A stretch of DNA of 64,000 nt from positions 1 through 64,000 of the forward strand of contig NZ_CYGY02000014.1 in the NCBI RefSeq assembly GCF_900007165.1, read 5' to 3'. This document shows, one piece after another, positions 36,341-45,730 of the stretch. The DNA comes from Paraburkholderia piptadeniae. GTDB taxonomy: Bacteria > Pseudomonadota > Gammaproteobacteria > Burkholderiales > Burkholderiaceae. The position numbers and the translations under genes are program-made. The notes below the pieces were generated by a model. The model did no database searches, was not told where the DNA came from, and saw nothing but the letters and a program-made list of their open reading frames with translations. Numbering within the stretch: the stretch's first letter is position 1; each line of letters starts with the position of its first letter.

Positions 36341-36529
36341 GTACTTGCGATCTCCTGTCCCGATCTGGTGGACTAACGGGCTAACAACCGTAAAGGCAAT
36401 TTGTAGACCGTTGGTCCGATCCGACCTGTGCACCGCCGCTACGAGACGTGTGCGAACGGCAACTTGATGTCGAGCAAAGGGTCAATCGAGTTAAGCGTCG
36501 GTTGAACCTTTGATGAAATATGCAAACTG

Positions 36530-37978
36530 CTAGGCCGCCTTGATCATTTCTTCAATCACCTTCTTGGCGTCACCAAAGACCATCATGGTCTTATCCATGT
36601 AGAAGAGATCGTTATCGAGACCGGCATACCCCGCCGCCATCGACCGCTTGTTAACGATCACCGTCCGAGCCTTATAGGCCTCGATAATCGGCATACCGGC
36701 AATCGGTGACTTCGGATCATTCTTGGCAGCAGGATTCACAACGTCATTCGCGCCGAGCACCAAAACAACATCGACCTGACCGAACTCGCCGTTGATGTCC
36801 TCCATCTCATGGACGATCTCATACGGCACTTCGGCTTCCGCCAGCAGCACGTTCATGTGACCCGGCATTCGCCCGGCAACGGGGTGAATTGCATACTTCA
36901 CGTCTACGCCCTTCTCGACGAGCTTGTCCGTCAGTTCCTTCAGCGCGTGTTGGGCGCGTGCGACGGCAAGACCATAGCCAGGCACGATCACCACCGTCTC
37001 GGCATTGCCGAGCATGAACGACGCATCCTCCGCCGAGCCCGACTTCACCGGCTTCTGCTCGCTCGAACCGGCCACAGCCGCCGTGCCTGCTTCGCCGCCG
37101 AAGCCGCCCAGAATCACGTTGAAGAACGAGCGGTTCATCGCCTTGCACATGATGTACGACAGGATCGCACCTGACGAACCGACCAGCGAGCCCGCAATAA
37201 TCAGCATCGCGTTGTTCAGCGAGAAGCCGATTCCTGCCGCCGCCCAGCCCGAGTACGAGTTCAGCATCGACACGACGACCGGCATGTCCGCGCCGCCAAT
37301 CGGGATAATGATTAGCACGCCCAACGCGAACGCTATCAGCGTCATGGTGATGAACGGTGGCCACGATTGCGTCACGAAGAAGGCCACGCCGAAGCCAGTC
37401 ATCGCAAGCGCGAGCAGCAGATTGATCAGATGCTGGCCCGCATACACGACAGGCGCGCCCTGGAACAGCCGGAACTTGTACTTGCCCGACAGCTTCCCAA
37501 ACGCGATGACCGAACCCGAGAACGTGATCGCGCCGACGAACGTGCCGATGAACAGCTCGATCCGGTTGCCGTACGGAATGAAGCCCTGAATGGCCTCTTC
37601 CAGCCCGAGACCGAACGCAGCCGGCTCCGACACCACTGCATACGCGATACACACAGCCGCCATACCAATCAGCGAGTGCATCGCCGCAACCAGTTCCGGC
37701 ATCTTCGTCATCTCGACGCGCGCGGCAACAAACGCACCGACCCCACCGCCGACAATCAGTGCAATGACCACCAGCGACAACCCTAGCGCGAGGTTCGAGC
37801 CGAGAAACTCAGCCTCCTTCGCGATCAGCGCGACGGTCGTAAGAATTGCGACAGTCATGCCGAACATGCCGAACACGTTACCCGTACGCGCGGTCTTTGG
37901 ATTGGACAGCCCTTTGAGCGCCTGGATGAAGCAGACGGAGGCGATCAGATAAAGGAGCGTAACGACGTTCAGATTCAT
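36530..37978 (-). CDS. pntB: NAD(P) transhydrogenase subunit beta
   Basis: A 482-residue inner-membrane subunit with about nine hydrophobic helices followed by the cytosolic NADP(H)-binding domain. That domain has VIVPGYGLAVARAQ, HPVAGRMPGHMNVLLAEA and VLVLGANDVVNPAA. It couples hydride transfer from NADH to NADP with proton entry, supplying NADPH. Its start is one base beyond the pntA2 stop, so the genes are co-translated. Confidence 0.96.
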   Translation of the reverse strand: MNLNVVTLLYLIASVCFIQALKGLSNPKTARTGNVFGMFGMTVAILTTVALIAKEAEFLGSNLALGLSLVVIALIVGGGVGAFVAARVEMTKMPELVAAMHSLIGMAAVCIAYAVVSEPAAFGLGLEEAIQGFIPYGNRIELFIGTFVGAITFSGSVIAFGKLSGKYKFRLFQGAPVVYAGQHLINLLLALAMTGFGVAFFVTQSWPPFITMTLIAFALGVLIIIPIGGADMPVVVSMLNSYSGWAAAGIGFSLNNAMLIIAGSLVGSSGAILSYIMCKAMNRSFFNVILGGFGGEAGTAAVAGSSEQKPVKSGSAEDASFMLGNAETVVIVPGYGLAVARAQHALKELTDKLVEKGVDVKYAIHPVAGRMPGHMNVLLAEAEVPYEIVHEMEDINGEFGQVDVVLVLGANDVVNPAAKNDPKSPIAGMPIIEAYKARTVIVNKRSMAAGYAGLDNDLFYMDKTMMVFGDAKKVIEEMIKAA

Positions 37979-38314
37979 TTACGCACCCTCCTTCGCTGAG
38001 TTGTCAGATCCTGCAATCTTCTTCGGTTCCTTCTTCTTGAACATCTCCAGCATTCGCCTTGTGACGAGGAACCCGCCGAATACGTTGACCGCGGCCAGCG
38101 CCACGGCCACCGTGCCGAAGAACTTGCCAGCGCCGCCCACCGTCAGGCCCGCCGCGAGCATCGCGCCAACAATGACGATCGCCGAAATCGCGTTCGTCAC
38201 GGCCATCAGCGGCGTATGTAGCGCCGGCGTCACATTCCAGACAACGTGGTAGCCGACGTAGACCGCCAGCACGAAAATGATCAGATTGATCACGGTATGG
38301 TTGACGACTTCCAT
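37979..38314 (-). CDS. pntAB: NAD(P) transhydrogenase subunit alpha part 2 (membrane part)
   Basis: A 111-residue membrane protein matching the C-terminal transmembrane segment of the alpha subunit, with four hydrophobic helices (for example [18 protein letters not shown]). In this lineage the alpha subunit is split into two genes. ATG 38314 has GAGGGG eight bases upstream; an in-frame GTG lies at 38317. It is placed between pntA part 1 and pntB. Confidence 0.94.
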   Translation of the reverse strand: MEVVNHTVINLIIFVLAVYVGYHVVWNVTPALHTPLMAVTNAISAIVIVGAMLAAGLTVGGAGKFFGTVAVALAAVNVFGGFLVTRRMLEMFKKKEPKKIAGSDNSAKEGA

Positions 38315-38328
38315 CACCCCGTCCCCTC

Positions 38329-39471
38329 TTATGCCTTGCGCGTGACTTCACCGGCGCGGGCCAGCAGCGTGGCCGCGACGATGTCGTCCGCGAGATCGAT
38401 ATTGAGCGCGCCTTCCTTCGTGACGATCAGCTTCATGAAGTCGAGCAGATTGCGCGCATACAGTGCCGAAGCATCCGACGCGACCATCGACGCGAGATTC
38501 GTATACCCCGCGATCGTCACGCCATGCTTGACGACGACCTTGTCCGCTTCCGTCAGCGGACAGTTGCCGCCGCGCTGGCCCTCGTACTCGGGGCCGCGCC
38601 CGGCAGCGAGGTCGATCAGCACGGAGCCCGGCTTCATCGCCTGCACGGTTTCGACGGACAGCAGCGTCGGGGCGGGACGGCCCGGAATCAGCGCCGTCGA
38701 GATGATCACGTCAGCCTGCTTCGCGCGCTCATGGACGAGCGCCGACTGGCGCGTGAGCCATGAAGGCGGCATCGGCCGCGCGTAGCCGCCGACACCAACG
38801 GCCGCCTCGCGTTCCTCATCGGTTTCGTAAGGCACATCGAGGAATTTCGCGCCGAGCGACTCGATCTGCTCTTTCACGGCGGGCCGCACGTCAGATGCTT
38901 CGATCACCGCGCCAAGGCGCTTTGCCGTCGCAATCGCCTGCAAGCCCGCGACGCCCGCGCCGAGAATCAGCACGCGCGCGGCTTTCACCGTGCCCGCCGC
39001 CGTCATCAGCATCGGCATAAAGCGTGGATACAGATTGGCCGCAAGCAGCACAGCCTTGTAACCCGCAATGTTAGCTTGAGACGACAGTACGTCGAGGCTT
39101 TGCGCACGTGTCGTGCGCGGCGCGGCTTCGAGCGAGAACGCAGTAACGCCCGCAGCGGCTAGCTTCGATGCGTTTTCAGCATTAAATGGCTCCAGCATGC
39201 CGACCAGCACTGCGCCGCGTTTGAGAAGCGGGAGTTCTGAATCAGTCGGGCTTTGAACCTTGAGAACGAGTTCTGCGCCGAATGCGGCTGGCGCATCGAC
39301 GAGTTCTGCACCCGCAGCTGCGTACGCGTCGTCCAGATAACTCGCGGCCGTTCCTGCGCCGCTCTGTACGGTAACTCTATGGCCGTGCAAAACGTACTTC
39401 CTGACCGTCTCGGGCGTCGCGGCGACACGTGTTTCGTACGGCCGCGTCTCCTTGGGTATTCCGATCAGCAA
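38329..39471 (-). CDS. pntAA: NAD(P) transhydrogenase subunit alpha part 1 (NAD-binding part)
   Basis: A 380-residue soluble NAD(H)-binding subunit of the alanine dehydrogenase / PntA fold. [20 protein letters not shown] opens it, and the nucleotide motif is [22 protein letters not shown]. The start codon is TTG, supported by AAAGGAG six bases upstream; no ATG is nearby in the frame. It is first in the pntAA-pntAB-pntB operon. Confidence 0.95.
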   Translation of the reverse strand: MLIGIPKETRPYETRVAATPETVRKYVLHGHRVTVQSGAGTAASYLDDAYAAAGAELVDAPAAFGAELVLKVQSPTDSELPLLKRGAVLVGMLEPFNAENASKLAAAGVTAFSLEAAPRTTRAQSLDVLSSQANIAGYKAVLLAANLYPRFMPMLMTAAGTVKAARVLILGAGVAGLQAIATAKRLGAVIEASDVRPAVKEQIESLGAKFLDVPYETDEEREAAVGVGGYARPMPPSWLTRQSALVHERAKQADVIISTALIPGRPAPTLLSVETVQAMKPGSVLIDLAAGRGPEYEGQRGGNCPLTEADKVVVKHGVTIAGYTNLASMVASDASALYARNLLDFMKLIVTKEGALNIDLADDIVAATLLARAGEVTRKA

Positions 39472-39695
39472 CGAAATCTCCTTTGCAATTCCCTGCGCAC
39501 ATCATGCGCAACAAAATGAACTCTGGCTTCCGGGGATAGCCAGCCAGCTTTCGACGATATCCAGTTATCGCTGGATTGCCCGCGCAAACGTGTAGTGCAG
39601 GCGGGATACGCAATCCGGCAAGCCGCATAGATGTGACTTCCGAACCGAGTGATCCGGCGATCTCGACGTCCAGGTCTGTCCGGCCAAGTTGGAAG

Positions 39696-40859
39696 TCAGA
39701 ACTTCGATCGAATGCCAACAATCGCTGCGAGCTGATTCTGCGATGAGGACGGCGAAAGCGTAGTGATCTGCGCGGTCGCATTCGCCCCAAACGAGTTCTT
39801 CCCCGAAGCATGTTGGTAGATGCCAACTGCATAAAGGTCGGTCCGCTTGGACAGGAAATAGTCGGAACCCAGTATCGCTTGATGAATCTTCTCGTTCGTC
39901 ACGCTGTAGCCTTTCGTATAGTCGTACGCCGCCCCGAGCTGCAATGCCGGCGATAGCTGATACTTGAAATTCGCTTCTACGTTGTGAAACTTCGCATCGC
40001 CGGATTTTGGGGAACCGCTTGGCAGACCTGTGACCGCCGTTTCACCCAGACCGCGAAACTGCGTATTGCTATACGTCGCTCCGAGCGTGGCCGAGCCGAC
40101 TGCATACGCCACGCCCGTTGCGATCACCTGCTGGGTTTTGGCGGATGCAAACCCCGAATACACTTGCGACCCCGACATGTTCGTCGCCGTCGCAGACGAT
40201 GACGCGTTATTGCCGAAGAAGGAGTAGTTCGGGTTCTTGATATTCAGGTAGGCCGCACCCAGCGTAAGCGGTCCCTGTGAATAGTTGACGCCGCCCGACC
40301 AGATCTGGTTGCGATTGAAATTGCCAGCGACACCACCGAGACTGTATAACCCACCGAAAGTCAGGCCGTGGTAGTTCGCGCTTGCGTACTTGATCGCATT
40401 GTTGACCCGATTCGTGTTGTTCATGTTATCGAGATCGCCAGGATGGCCGCCATAGAGGCTGGCCCATTGACTGGCGGCCTCCAGTTGACCGGTGAAGTCG
40501 ACCACCGAGTCATACTGACGACCCAGCAGGACTGAGCCATATCCGTCTGACGTCAGCCCGACATAAACCTGCCGCCCGAACTCGTCGCCGCCCTGATTCA
40601 AACGGCCTGTGTACGGATTGAAACCGTTCTCTAGCACAAACAACGCCCGCAGTCCGCCGCCGAGATCCTCATTTCCCCTCAGACCCCAGCGGCTGCCCTG
40701 GATATTGCCCGAGCTTGCGGTATAAAGCTTTTGCCCACCAACATTGTTTGCGTAGGCAAGACCGGCATCAACAAGACCATACAGCGTCACATTGCTTTGC
40801 GCGTTGGCCGTTCCTGCGATCGACCCAACTGCAGTCAGCACAAAGATTGCCTTTTTCAT
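39696..40859 (-). CDS. trimeric porin (Burkholderia OmpC-like)
   Basis: A 387-residue outer-membrane porin. A signal peptide of about 20 residues ends at NAQ, followed by SNVTLYGLVDAGLAY. The NIQGSRWGLRGNEDLGGGLRALFVLENGF constriction-side segment and a C-terminal Phe (GIRSKF) are typical of Burkholderia general porins. GGAGA precedes the ATG. Upstream, at 40878-40892, is a palindrome that may control it. Confidence 0.95.
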   Translation of the reverse strand: MKKAIFVLTAVGSIAGTANAQSNVTLYGLVDAGLAYANNVGGQKLYTASSGNIQGSRWGLRGNEDLGGGLRALFVLENGFNPYTGRLNQGGDEFGRQVYVGLTSDGYGSVLLGRQYDSVVDFTGQLEAASQWASLYGGHPGDLDNMNNTNRVNNAIKYASANYHGLTFGGLYSLGGVAGNFNRNQIWSGGVNYSQGPLTLGAAYLNIKNPNYSFFGNNASSSATATNMSGSQVYSGFASAKTQQVIATGVAYAVGSATLGATYSNTQFRGLGETAVTGLPSGSPKSGDAKFHNVEANFKYQLSPALQLGAAYDYTKGYSVTNEKIHQAILGSDYFLSKRTDLYAVGIYQHASGKNSFGANATAQITTLSPSSSQNQLAAIVGIRSKF

Positions 40860-40877
40860 AATGTCTCCTTTTCCAAT

Positions 40878-40924
40878 CTACTATATTAGTAGTACTATTT
40901 AATTAAAACTACGGTCGTACTATT
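40878..40924. promoter_or_regulatory. AT-rich promoter region of the first porin with CTACTA-tat-TAGTAG palindrome
   Basis: A 6-bp inverted repeat (40878-40892) is followed by two GTACTATT direct repeats, at 40892-40899 and 40917-40924, 25 bases apart. The AT-rich tract contrasts with the GC-rich surroundings and lies 19-65 bases before the porin ATG. It is probably promoter and operator; the regulator is unknown. Confidence 0.45.
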
Positions 40925-41052
40925 GGACTTTCCAAGCGGACCACGGGAAAAATATTGAAAGCTGCGTCAGTTGCCGCCTATAACGCTGCCGTCTTTGCAG
41001 TGACTAATCTCTCGTCGATGCCACTTGGCTCTTGAACACGCTCCGTTCCGTC

Positions 41053-42018
41053 CTAGGCGAGAGGTGTAAACGCATAGTGCGCGTCATTCGTTCTATACAC
41101 ATGACCCAGCCCTGGAAAAGGCAGATGCGCACCGCCAATCATGTACCGCTTCTGTGCCGCATCACCGAATACTCGTAAATGCTCCAGTTCAGCTTCCGTC
41201 CGGTTAACGTCGTATCCGATCGTGACTTCGGGGTTGGCGAATTGAACGGCAGCAACATGGACAATGTCGCCCCAGAGGAGAAGCTTCTCATTCCTGCTTT
41301 CCACCTCGTACATCGTGTGACCCGGCGTATGCCCATATGCCGGTCGCGCCCGAATGCCTGGAACGAGCTCGGTCATGCCTTCGAACGTCCTGAGCCGGTC
41401 CGCCTTGATATACGCGGACAACGACGCCATGGCAGCCTCGAAGAAACGCTCCGCCTCCACAGGCGCGTCTTGCCGGTTGCCTTCGCTTAGCCAGTAGTCC
41501 GTATCGCGTCGGTCGGCACGGACCAATGCGTTCGGAAACGTCATCTGGTTCCCAGACATCAAGCCGCCGATATGATCCGTGTGCATATGGGTCAGAAAAA
41601 CCTCGTCGACCTGCTCTGGCCGATAGCCTGCGCCTCGAAGACTACTCAATAGTTTCCCGGTACGCGGCCCGAGCAGTGAGCCTGCGCCGGCATCGACGAG
41701 CACAAGTTTTTTGCCAGTGTTGACCAGAAACGAGTTGTGGGATGTCTCGACCTCTTCACCAAGGGCATTTCTCTTGAGCGCATCGGCGATCCTCAATGGG
41801 TTGCCCTGTAAAAGCCTGGTCGCCGGAAGAGGACTCTTACCATCGGAAAGGACGGTTACCTCAAAGTCTCCGACCAGCAGACGATAGAATTCCGGCACGC
41901 TGCTCTCGAACGTCGGAATGCCTGCAAGCAAAGGTCCGCTCACAGCGCAACCCATGCAGATACATCCCGCCGCAAGGAGTGAGCGTCGTGTTAGATTGAT
42001 CGAGTTTTCATTTGTCAT
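41053..42018 (-). CDS. metallo-beta-lactamase-fold hydrolase with Tat-like signal
   Basis: A 321-residue MBL-fold protein. The N-terminus TRRSLLAAG followed by a hydrophobic stretch looks like a twin-arginine signal. The zinc motif is HMHTDH at 144-149, with later His in GHTPGHT and Asp in WGDIVH. It resembles exported lactonase/arylsulfatase-like members, but no exact substrate can be assigned. It is last in the RraA-dehydrogenase-SDR-MFS-RidA operon and may hydrolyse the compound before uptake. Confidence 0.88.
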   Translation of the reverse strand: MTNENSINLTRRSLLAAGCICMGCAVSGPLLAGIPTFESSVPEFYRLLVGDFEVTVLSDGKSPLPATRLLQGNPLRIADALKRNALGEEVETSHNSFLVNTGKKLVLVDAGAGSLLGPRTGKLLSSLRGAGYRPEQVDEVFLTHMHTDHIGGLMSGNQMTFPNALVRADRRDTDYWLSEGNRQDAPVEAERFFEAAMASLSAYIKADRLRTFEGMTELVPGIRARPAYGHTPGHTMYEVESRNEKLLLWGDIVHVAAVQFANPEVTIGYDVNRTEAELEHLRVFGDAAQKRYMIGGAHLPFPGLGHVYRTNDAHYAFTPLA

Positions 42019-42087
42019 AGTGGTCTCCTGGCTTTCCTGTAACGGGAATCAGCGCGCGCTGTCGCCCTCCAGGACACCCGGTCAGTG

Positions 42088-42537
42088 TCAGCCGGCACCC
42101 GTGACGACCGCGATGAAATCGCACTGAATCAGGGAAGGTCCTTCCGCTGGCAGAAGCTGTGAATGGCGAGCCGGTCGGGAATCGGCATCGGGAAACATAC
42201 GTACCCATTCGTCGTTTAACGGCCCTCTGTTGCCTCGGTCGCGCAAAAAGAATGTCGTCTTGATGATGTCGTCCGTGCTTCCTCCCGCAGCCTCCACAGT
42301 CGCCTTCATGTTTGCGAAAACCAGGGCACACTGGGACTCCAGGTCCTCCGGCATCGCACGTGTCACCGGGTCGATGGCGTGAATCGCGCTCGAGACGATC
42401 AGGTTGCCGATCCGGCATGCGTTTGGTACCGGGAATTTGTGCGCAATACCTTCAACGGTGAAACTTTTGCGACGGCCGGCGACGTCGTCGTCCTGAGCCG
42501 GGATGTCCGCCCGGACATCCGTCATCGATTGAGTCAT
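42088..42537 (-). CDS. RidA-family protein
   Basis: A 149-residue RidA/YjgF relative with GNLIVSSAIHAIDP, NMKATVEAAGGSTDDIIKTTFF and the HSQLLPAEGPSLIQCDFIAVV end. ATG 42537 has AGGAGAAAACAG upstream; a longer frame from 42627 overlaps the MFS gene and is rejected. It lies 49 bases after the MFS gene. RidA relatives in catabolic operons often clear reactive enamine or keto intermediates. Confidence 0.85.
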   Translation of the reverse strand: MTQSMTDVRADIPAQDDDVAGRRKSFTVEGIAHKFPVPNACRIGNLIVSSAIHAIDPVTRAMPEDLESQCALVFANMKATVEAAGGSTDDIIKTTFFLRDRGNRGPLNDEWVRMFPDADSRPARHSQLLPAEGPSLIQCDFIAVVTGAG

Positions 42538-42586
42538 CTGTTTTCTCCTGTCATTGTCACGTTGTGTGCTCCGAGGTACACACCAC

Positions 42587-43897
42587 TCAAGACCTGCCGG
42601 GAATAGGCCGCTGCCGCTCCTCATCAATCGGCCTGGAGCCCTGTTCCGCTACGTCACCAAGCCCCGGCGTAAGGCTGATGCCTTTCGTTTCTGGCAGCAT
42701 GAGCGTTGCTACAACCGCAACGCTGTAGCCAAGCAGCGCGACCGATCCGATTGCCTCGGCGAGGGTGATCCGCTGGGCGAGGATGCCAATACATGCAACT
42801 GCAACGGCGCCTGCCGCTTTGCCGAAGTTATAGGCGAAGCTCTGGCCGCTCCCGCGTACGGCGGTTGGGAAGAGTTCGGTGAAAAAAGGCCCCAGTGCAG
42901 CGTAGTTGCCGATGGTGAAAAAGCCGAACGGTACGCCCATCAGGATGAGCCACCAGCCGGACAGCGGCAGGAACATATAGGCGATCGTCACCAGCCACGA
43001 GCAGACCAGGAAGAGCTGGAATGTGCGCCGCCGCCCCAGCACATCGGACAGGTACGCACTTGCCAGAAATCCGAAGAACGAGCCACCGGTGACCAGAAAC
43101 ACGTAATACCCGGACGCGCCTGGCGACAGGTGACGAACCGTTTTCATGAACGTCGGCAGCCAGTTGACGATCGCCCCTCCCACGCCAATCACACCGAACG
43201 CCAGCAGCGACGCGAGAATCGTCACGCGCAACATCCTGGGACGGAAGATGTCGACAAGACTGGGAGCATGGCCGGCGGCCTCTATTGCAGCGCGAGTCTG
43301 CTGATAAAGCTCGGGCTCCTCGATCGTCCGGCGCAGATACAGTACGAGGAAGCCGGGCAGCACTCCGATCATCAACAGCGTCCGCCATGCGAATTCTGCA
43401 GGTACGTGCGCGAGGATGATGCCGGCCAGCCCCGCCGCCGCGCACCAGCCGATGCCAAAACCGCTTTGCACCGTGCCGACCGCCTTGCCACGATGGGCGG
43501 GCCTGATGATCTCGCCCATTAGAACCGCACCTGAGGCCCACTCACCGCCGAATCCCAGCCCTTGCAGCACGCGTACAGCAATGAGCTGTTCGAAGTTTTG
43601 CGTGAAACCCGCGATGAAGGTGAATACCGAGAACCAGAGGATCGTGAATTGCATCACCCGGACACGACCAAAGCGGTCTGCGAGATAGCCACACGCCCAG
43701 CCACCCACAGCCGCCGATAGAAGCGTCGCCGTAGCCAGATAGCCTGCCTGCGCAGTTGTCATGCCCCAGACGGCGATCAGCACCGGCAGCACGAAGCTGA
43801 AGAGCTGTGCGTCCATTGCGTCCACAGCCCAGCCCGCAAAGCATCCCCAGAACGTATTTCGCTCGCGTTTCGTTAGCTCGCGATACCAGCTGAACAT
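42587..43897 (-). CDS. MFS transporter (metabolite:H+ symporter type)
   Basis: A 436-residue major facilitator with twelve hydrophobic helices. The signature GYLADRFGRVRVM lies between helices 2 and 3, and GFGGEWASGAVLMGEIIRPAHRGK follows, as in aromatic-acid / organic-acid:H+ symporters and sialate-type carriers. It is embedded in the operon with RraA, dehydrogenase and SDR and probably imports their substrate. The stop lies within 50 bases of the RidA gene. Confidence 0.92.
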   Translation of the reverse strand: MFSWYRELTKRERNTFWGCFAGWAVDAMDAQLFSFVLPVLIAVWGMTTAQAGYLATATLLSAAVGGWACGYLADRFGRVRVMQFTILWFSVFTFIAGFTQNFEQLIAVRVLQGLGFGGEWASGAVLMGEIIRPAHRGKAVGTVQSGFGIGWCAAAGLAGIILAHVPAEFAWRTLLMIGVLPGFLVLYLRRTIEEPELYQQTRAAIEAAGHAPSLVDIFRPRMLRVTILASLLAFGVIGVGGAIVNWLPTFMKTVRHLSPGASGYYVFLVTGGSFFGFLASAYLSDVLGRRRTFQLFLVCSWLVTIAYMFLPLSGWWLILMGVPFGFFTIGNYAALGPFFTELFPTAVRGSGQSFAYNFGKAAGAVAVACIGILAQRITLAEAIGSVALLGYSVAVVATLMLPETKGISLTPGLGDVAEQGSRPIDEERQRPIPGRS

Positions 43898-43935
43898 CTT
43901 GTCTCCTCCTACGTTGGTTTTTGCCGGCTATCCGG

Positions 43936-44724
43936 TCACACGACGAGCGGCGTCAATCCGCCGTCCATGGTTAGCGACGCACCGGTTACGTACGATGCGC
44001 GCGCGCTCGCGAGATACAGCGCCGCATCGGCCACCTCCTCCGGGTTGGCGTAGCGTCCCAGCGGGATGCGCTTGATGTTCTGGCTCAGGATGTCCTCGGG
44101 CGAACTGCCTGTCGCGCGCGATTCGGCCTCAAGCGACATCTGCACCCGCCCCGTCATGGTGGCGCCGGGATTGATGACGTTCACGCGTATGCCTGCGTGT
44201 CCCCAGGCGGCGGCCAGGCCTGCTGAAGCCAGCATCAGCGCCGCATTGGCAGCGCCTCCCGGGATGTGGATCGGCGAGGCAACCTTGCCCCCCGTGCCGA
44301 TGATGTTCACAACAGAGCCCTCGCCACGCGCAACCATCCGTGGCAGGACGTAGTCCATCACGTTCATGTAGGTAAAGAACTTGGCGTCCATCGCTACATG
44401 CCACTTGTCGGGCGTCAGTTCGCCCGGCGGCACTCGCACGGCTCCGCCTGCGGAATTGACGAGCACCGCAATGGGCCCGACTTCCTCTTCTGCCGCGATC
44501 ACCGCCCGTTCGGCCGCCGCGCTTTTGGAGAGATCAGCTGCGAACGTGGTGACGTCGATGCCATCCGCCGCAAGGATCGCCCGCGCAGCGCCGAGGTTTT
44601 TCGCTCCACGCGACACGATGACGACGCGCGCGCCTTCCCGGGCGAACGCACGTGCACAGGCAAGGCCGATGCCTTTGCTGCCACCCGTGACCAGAACGAC
44701 CTTTCCTTCAAGCTCGAGGTTCAT
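43936..44724 (-). CDS. short-chain dehydrogenase/reductase-like protein lacking YxxxK
   Basis: A 262-residue SDR-fold protein with an intact cofactor loop TGGSKGIG at 13-20 and NSAGG at 90-94. At the catalytic place it has NIIGTGG in place of the Ser strand, then HIPGGAANAAL at 153-163, so no Tyr-x3-Lys. This pattern recurs in some Burkholderia SDR relatives. It may be a different enzyme type (dehydratase-like or isomerase) or use other residues. Its ATG overlaps the stop of the 2-hydroxyacid dehydrogenase gene (ATGA). Confidence 0.88.
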   Translation of the reverse strand: MNLELEGKVVLVTGGSKGIGLACARAFAREGARVVIVSRGAKNLGAARAILAADGIDVTTFAADLSKSAAAERAVIAAEEEVGPIAVLVNSAGGAVRVPPGELTPDKWHVAMDAKFFTYMNVMDYVLPRMVARGEGSVVNIIGTGGKVASPIHIPGGAANAALMLASAGLAAAWGHAGIRVNVINPGATMTGRVQMSLEAESRATGSSPEDILSQNIKRIPLGRYANPEEVADAALYLASARASYVTGASLTMDGGLTPLVV

Positions 44725-45725
44725 TTCACTTCTCCCTGTTTCAGCACATCCGTGTTGTGTACGTTGATCGGCGTGCCTCTCGCAAAGGCAACGATCTGGT
44801 CGAATGCGTTGCCGTAGCCGAATTCATAGTTGTCACGTTCGACGTAGCCGAGATGGGGCGTACACAAGGCGTTCGGTTGCAAAAGCAAAGGGTCAGCCGG
44901 ATCGGTCAGCGGCTCGTGCTCGAACACGTCGATGGCGGCCTTGCCCGGACGCCCCTCACGCAACGCGGCCACCAGCGCCCCTGGCTTGATCAGTTCCGCA
45001 CGACTGGTATTCACAAGAAGTGCCGTCGGCTTCATAAGCGCAAGTTCTTCGAGGCCAATCAGGCCAACTGTTTCCGCGTTCAGGCGCAGATGAAGGCTCA
45101 GCACATCTGACTGCGCGAAGAAGGCTTCCTTGCTCGTGGCGACCGGGAAGCCCTCCGCCTGCGCACGATCCATCGATCCCTGACGCCCCCACACCAGCAG
45201 GTTCATGCCAAATGCGGCACCGATCCGCGCGACCATCGAACCGAGCCGACCAAAGCCGTAAATGCCGAGCGTCCGCCCGCGCAAGCCCAGACCAACCGTG
45301 CTCTGCCATACCCCCTGGCGAAGGGCCGCACTTTCGAGCGGAATGTTGCGCATCGCGGCCAGAATCAGACCCCAGGTGAATTCCACAGTGGGATATGAAG
45401 GACGTGACGTCAGGGCCGAAGAAACGACGATGCCGTGCCGCGTGCAGGCAGCGAGATCGATGTGCGGTACATGGCCGTTCTGACTGATCAGCTTCAGGTT
45501 CGGCAAGCGGCTGAGCAGCGCTTCATCCACCCTGGTTCGCTCGCGAAGCAGCACCAGGACATCCGCGTCGACCAGTCGCTGCGCAAGTACGTCAACGTCA
45601 GTCACCGAGTCGTTCCAGACCGTAACCTCATGCCCCTGCAGTGTGCTGAAACAGTCGAGCGTTCGTACGACATCCTGATAGTCGTCAAGGATGGCAACGC
45701 GCAGTTTTGGAAATTGAAAGACCAT
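44721..45725 (-). CDS. D-2-hydroxyacid dehydrogenase
   Basis: A 334-residue NAD-dependent D-isomer-specific dehydrogenase. The Rossmann motif is GIYGFGRLGSMVARIG. Catalytic residues include Arg in VNTSRAELI, Glu in FEHEPL and His in TPHLGY. It would reduce or oxidise a 2-oxo / 2-hydroxy acid. ATG 45725 is used; it lies just past the RraA stop at 45731, so the genes are coupled. It is the second gene of the operon. Confidence 0.92.
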   Translation of the reverse strand: MVFQFPKLRVAILDDYQDVVRTLDCFSTLQGHEVTVWNDSVTDVDVLAQRLVDADVLVLLRERTRVDEALLSRLPNLKLISQNGHVPHIDLAACTRHGIVVSSALTSRPSYPTVEFTWGLILAAMRNIPLESAALRQGVWQSTVGLGLRGRTLGIYGFGRLGSMVARIGAAFGMNLLVWGRQGSMDRAQAEGFPVATSKEAFFAQSDVLSLHLRLNAETVGLIGLEELALMKPTALLVNTSRAELIKPGALVAALREGRPGKAAIDVFEHEPLTDPADPLLLQPNALCTPHLGYVERDNYEFGYGNAFDQIVAFARGTPINVHNTDVLKQGEVK

Positions 45726-45730
45726 GACGT

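Noticed and set aside
42554..43522. 322-codon plus-strand frame
   Set aside because: Antisense to the MFS gene, with no ribosome site and no family resemblance.
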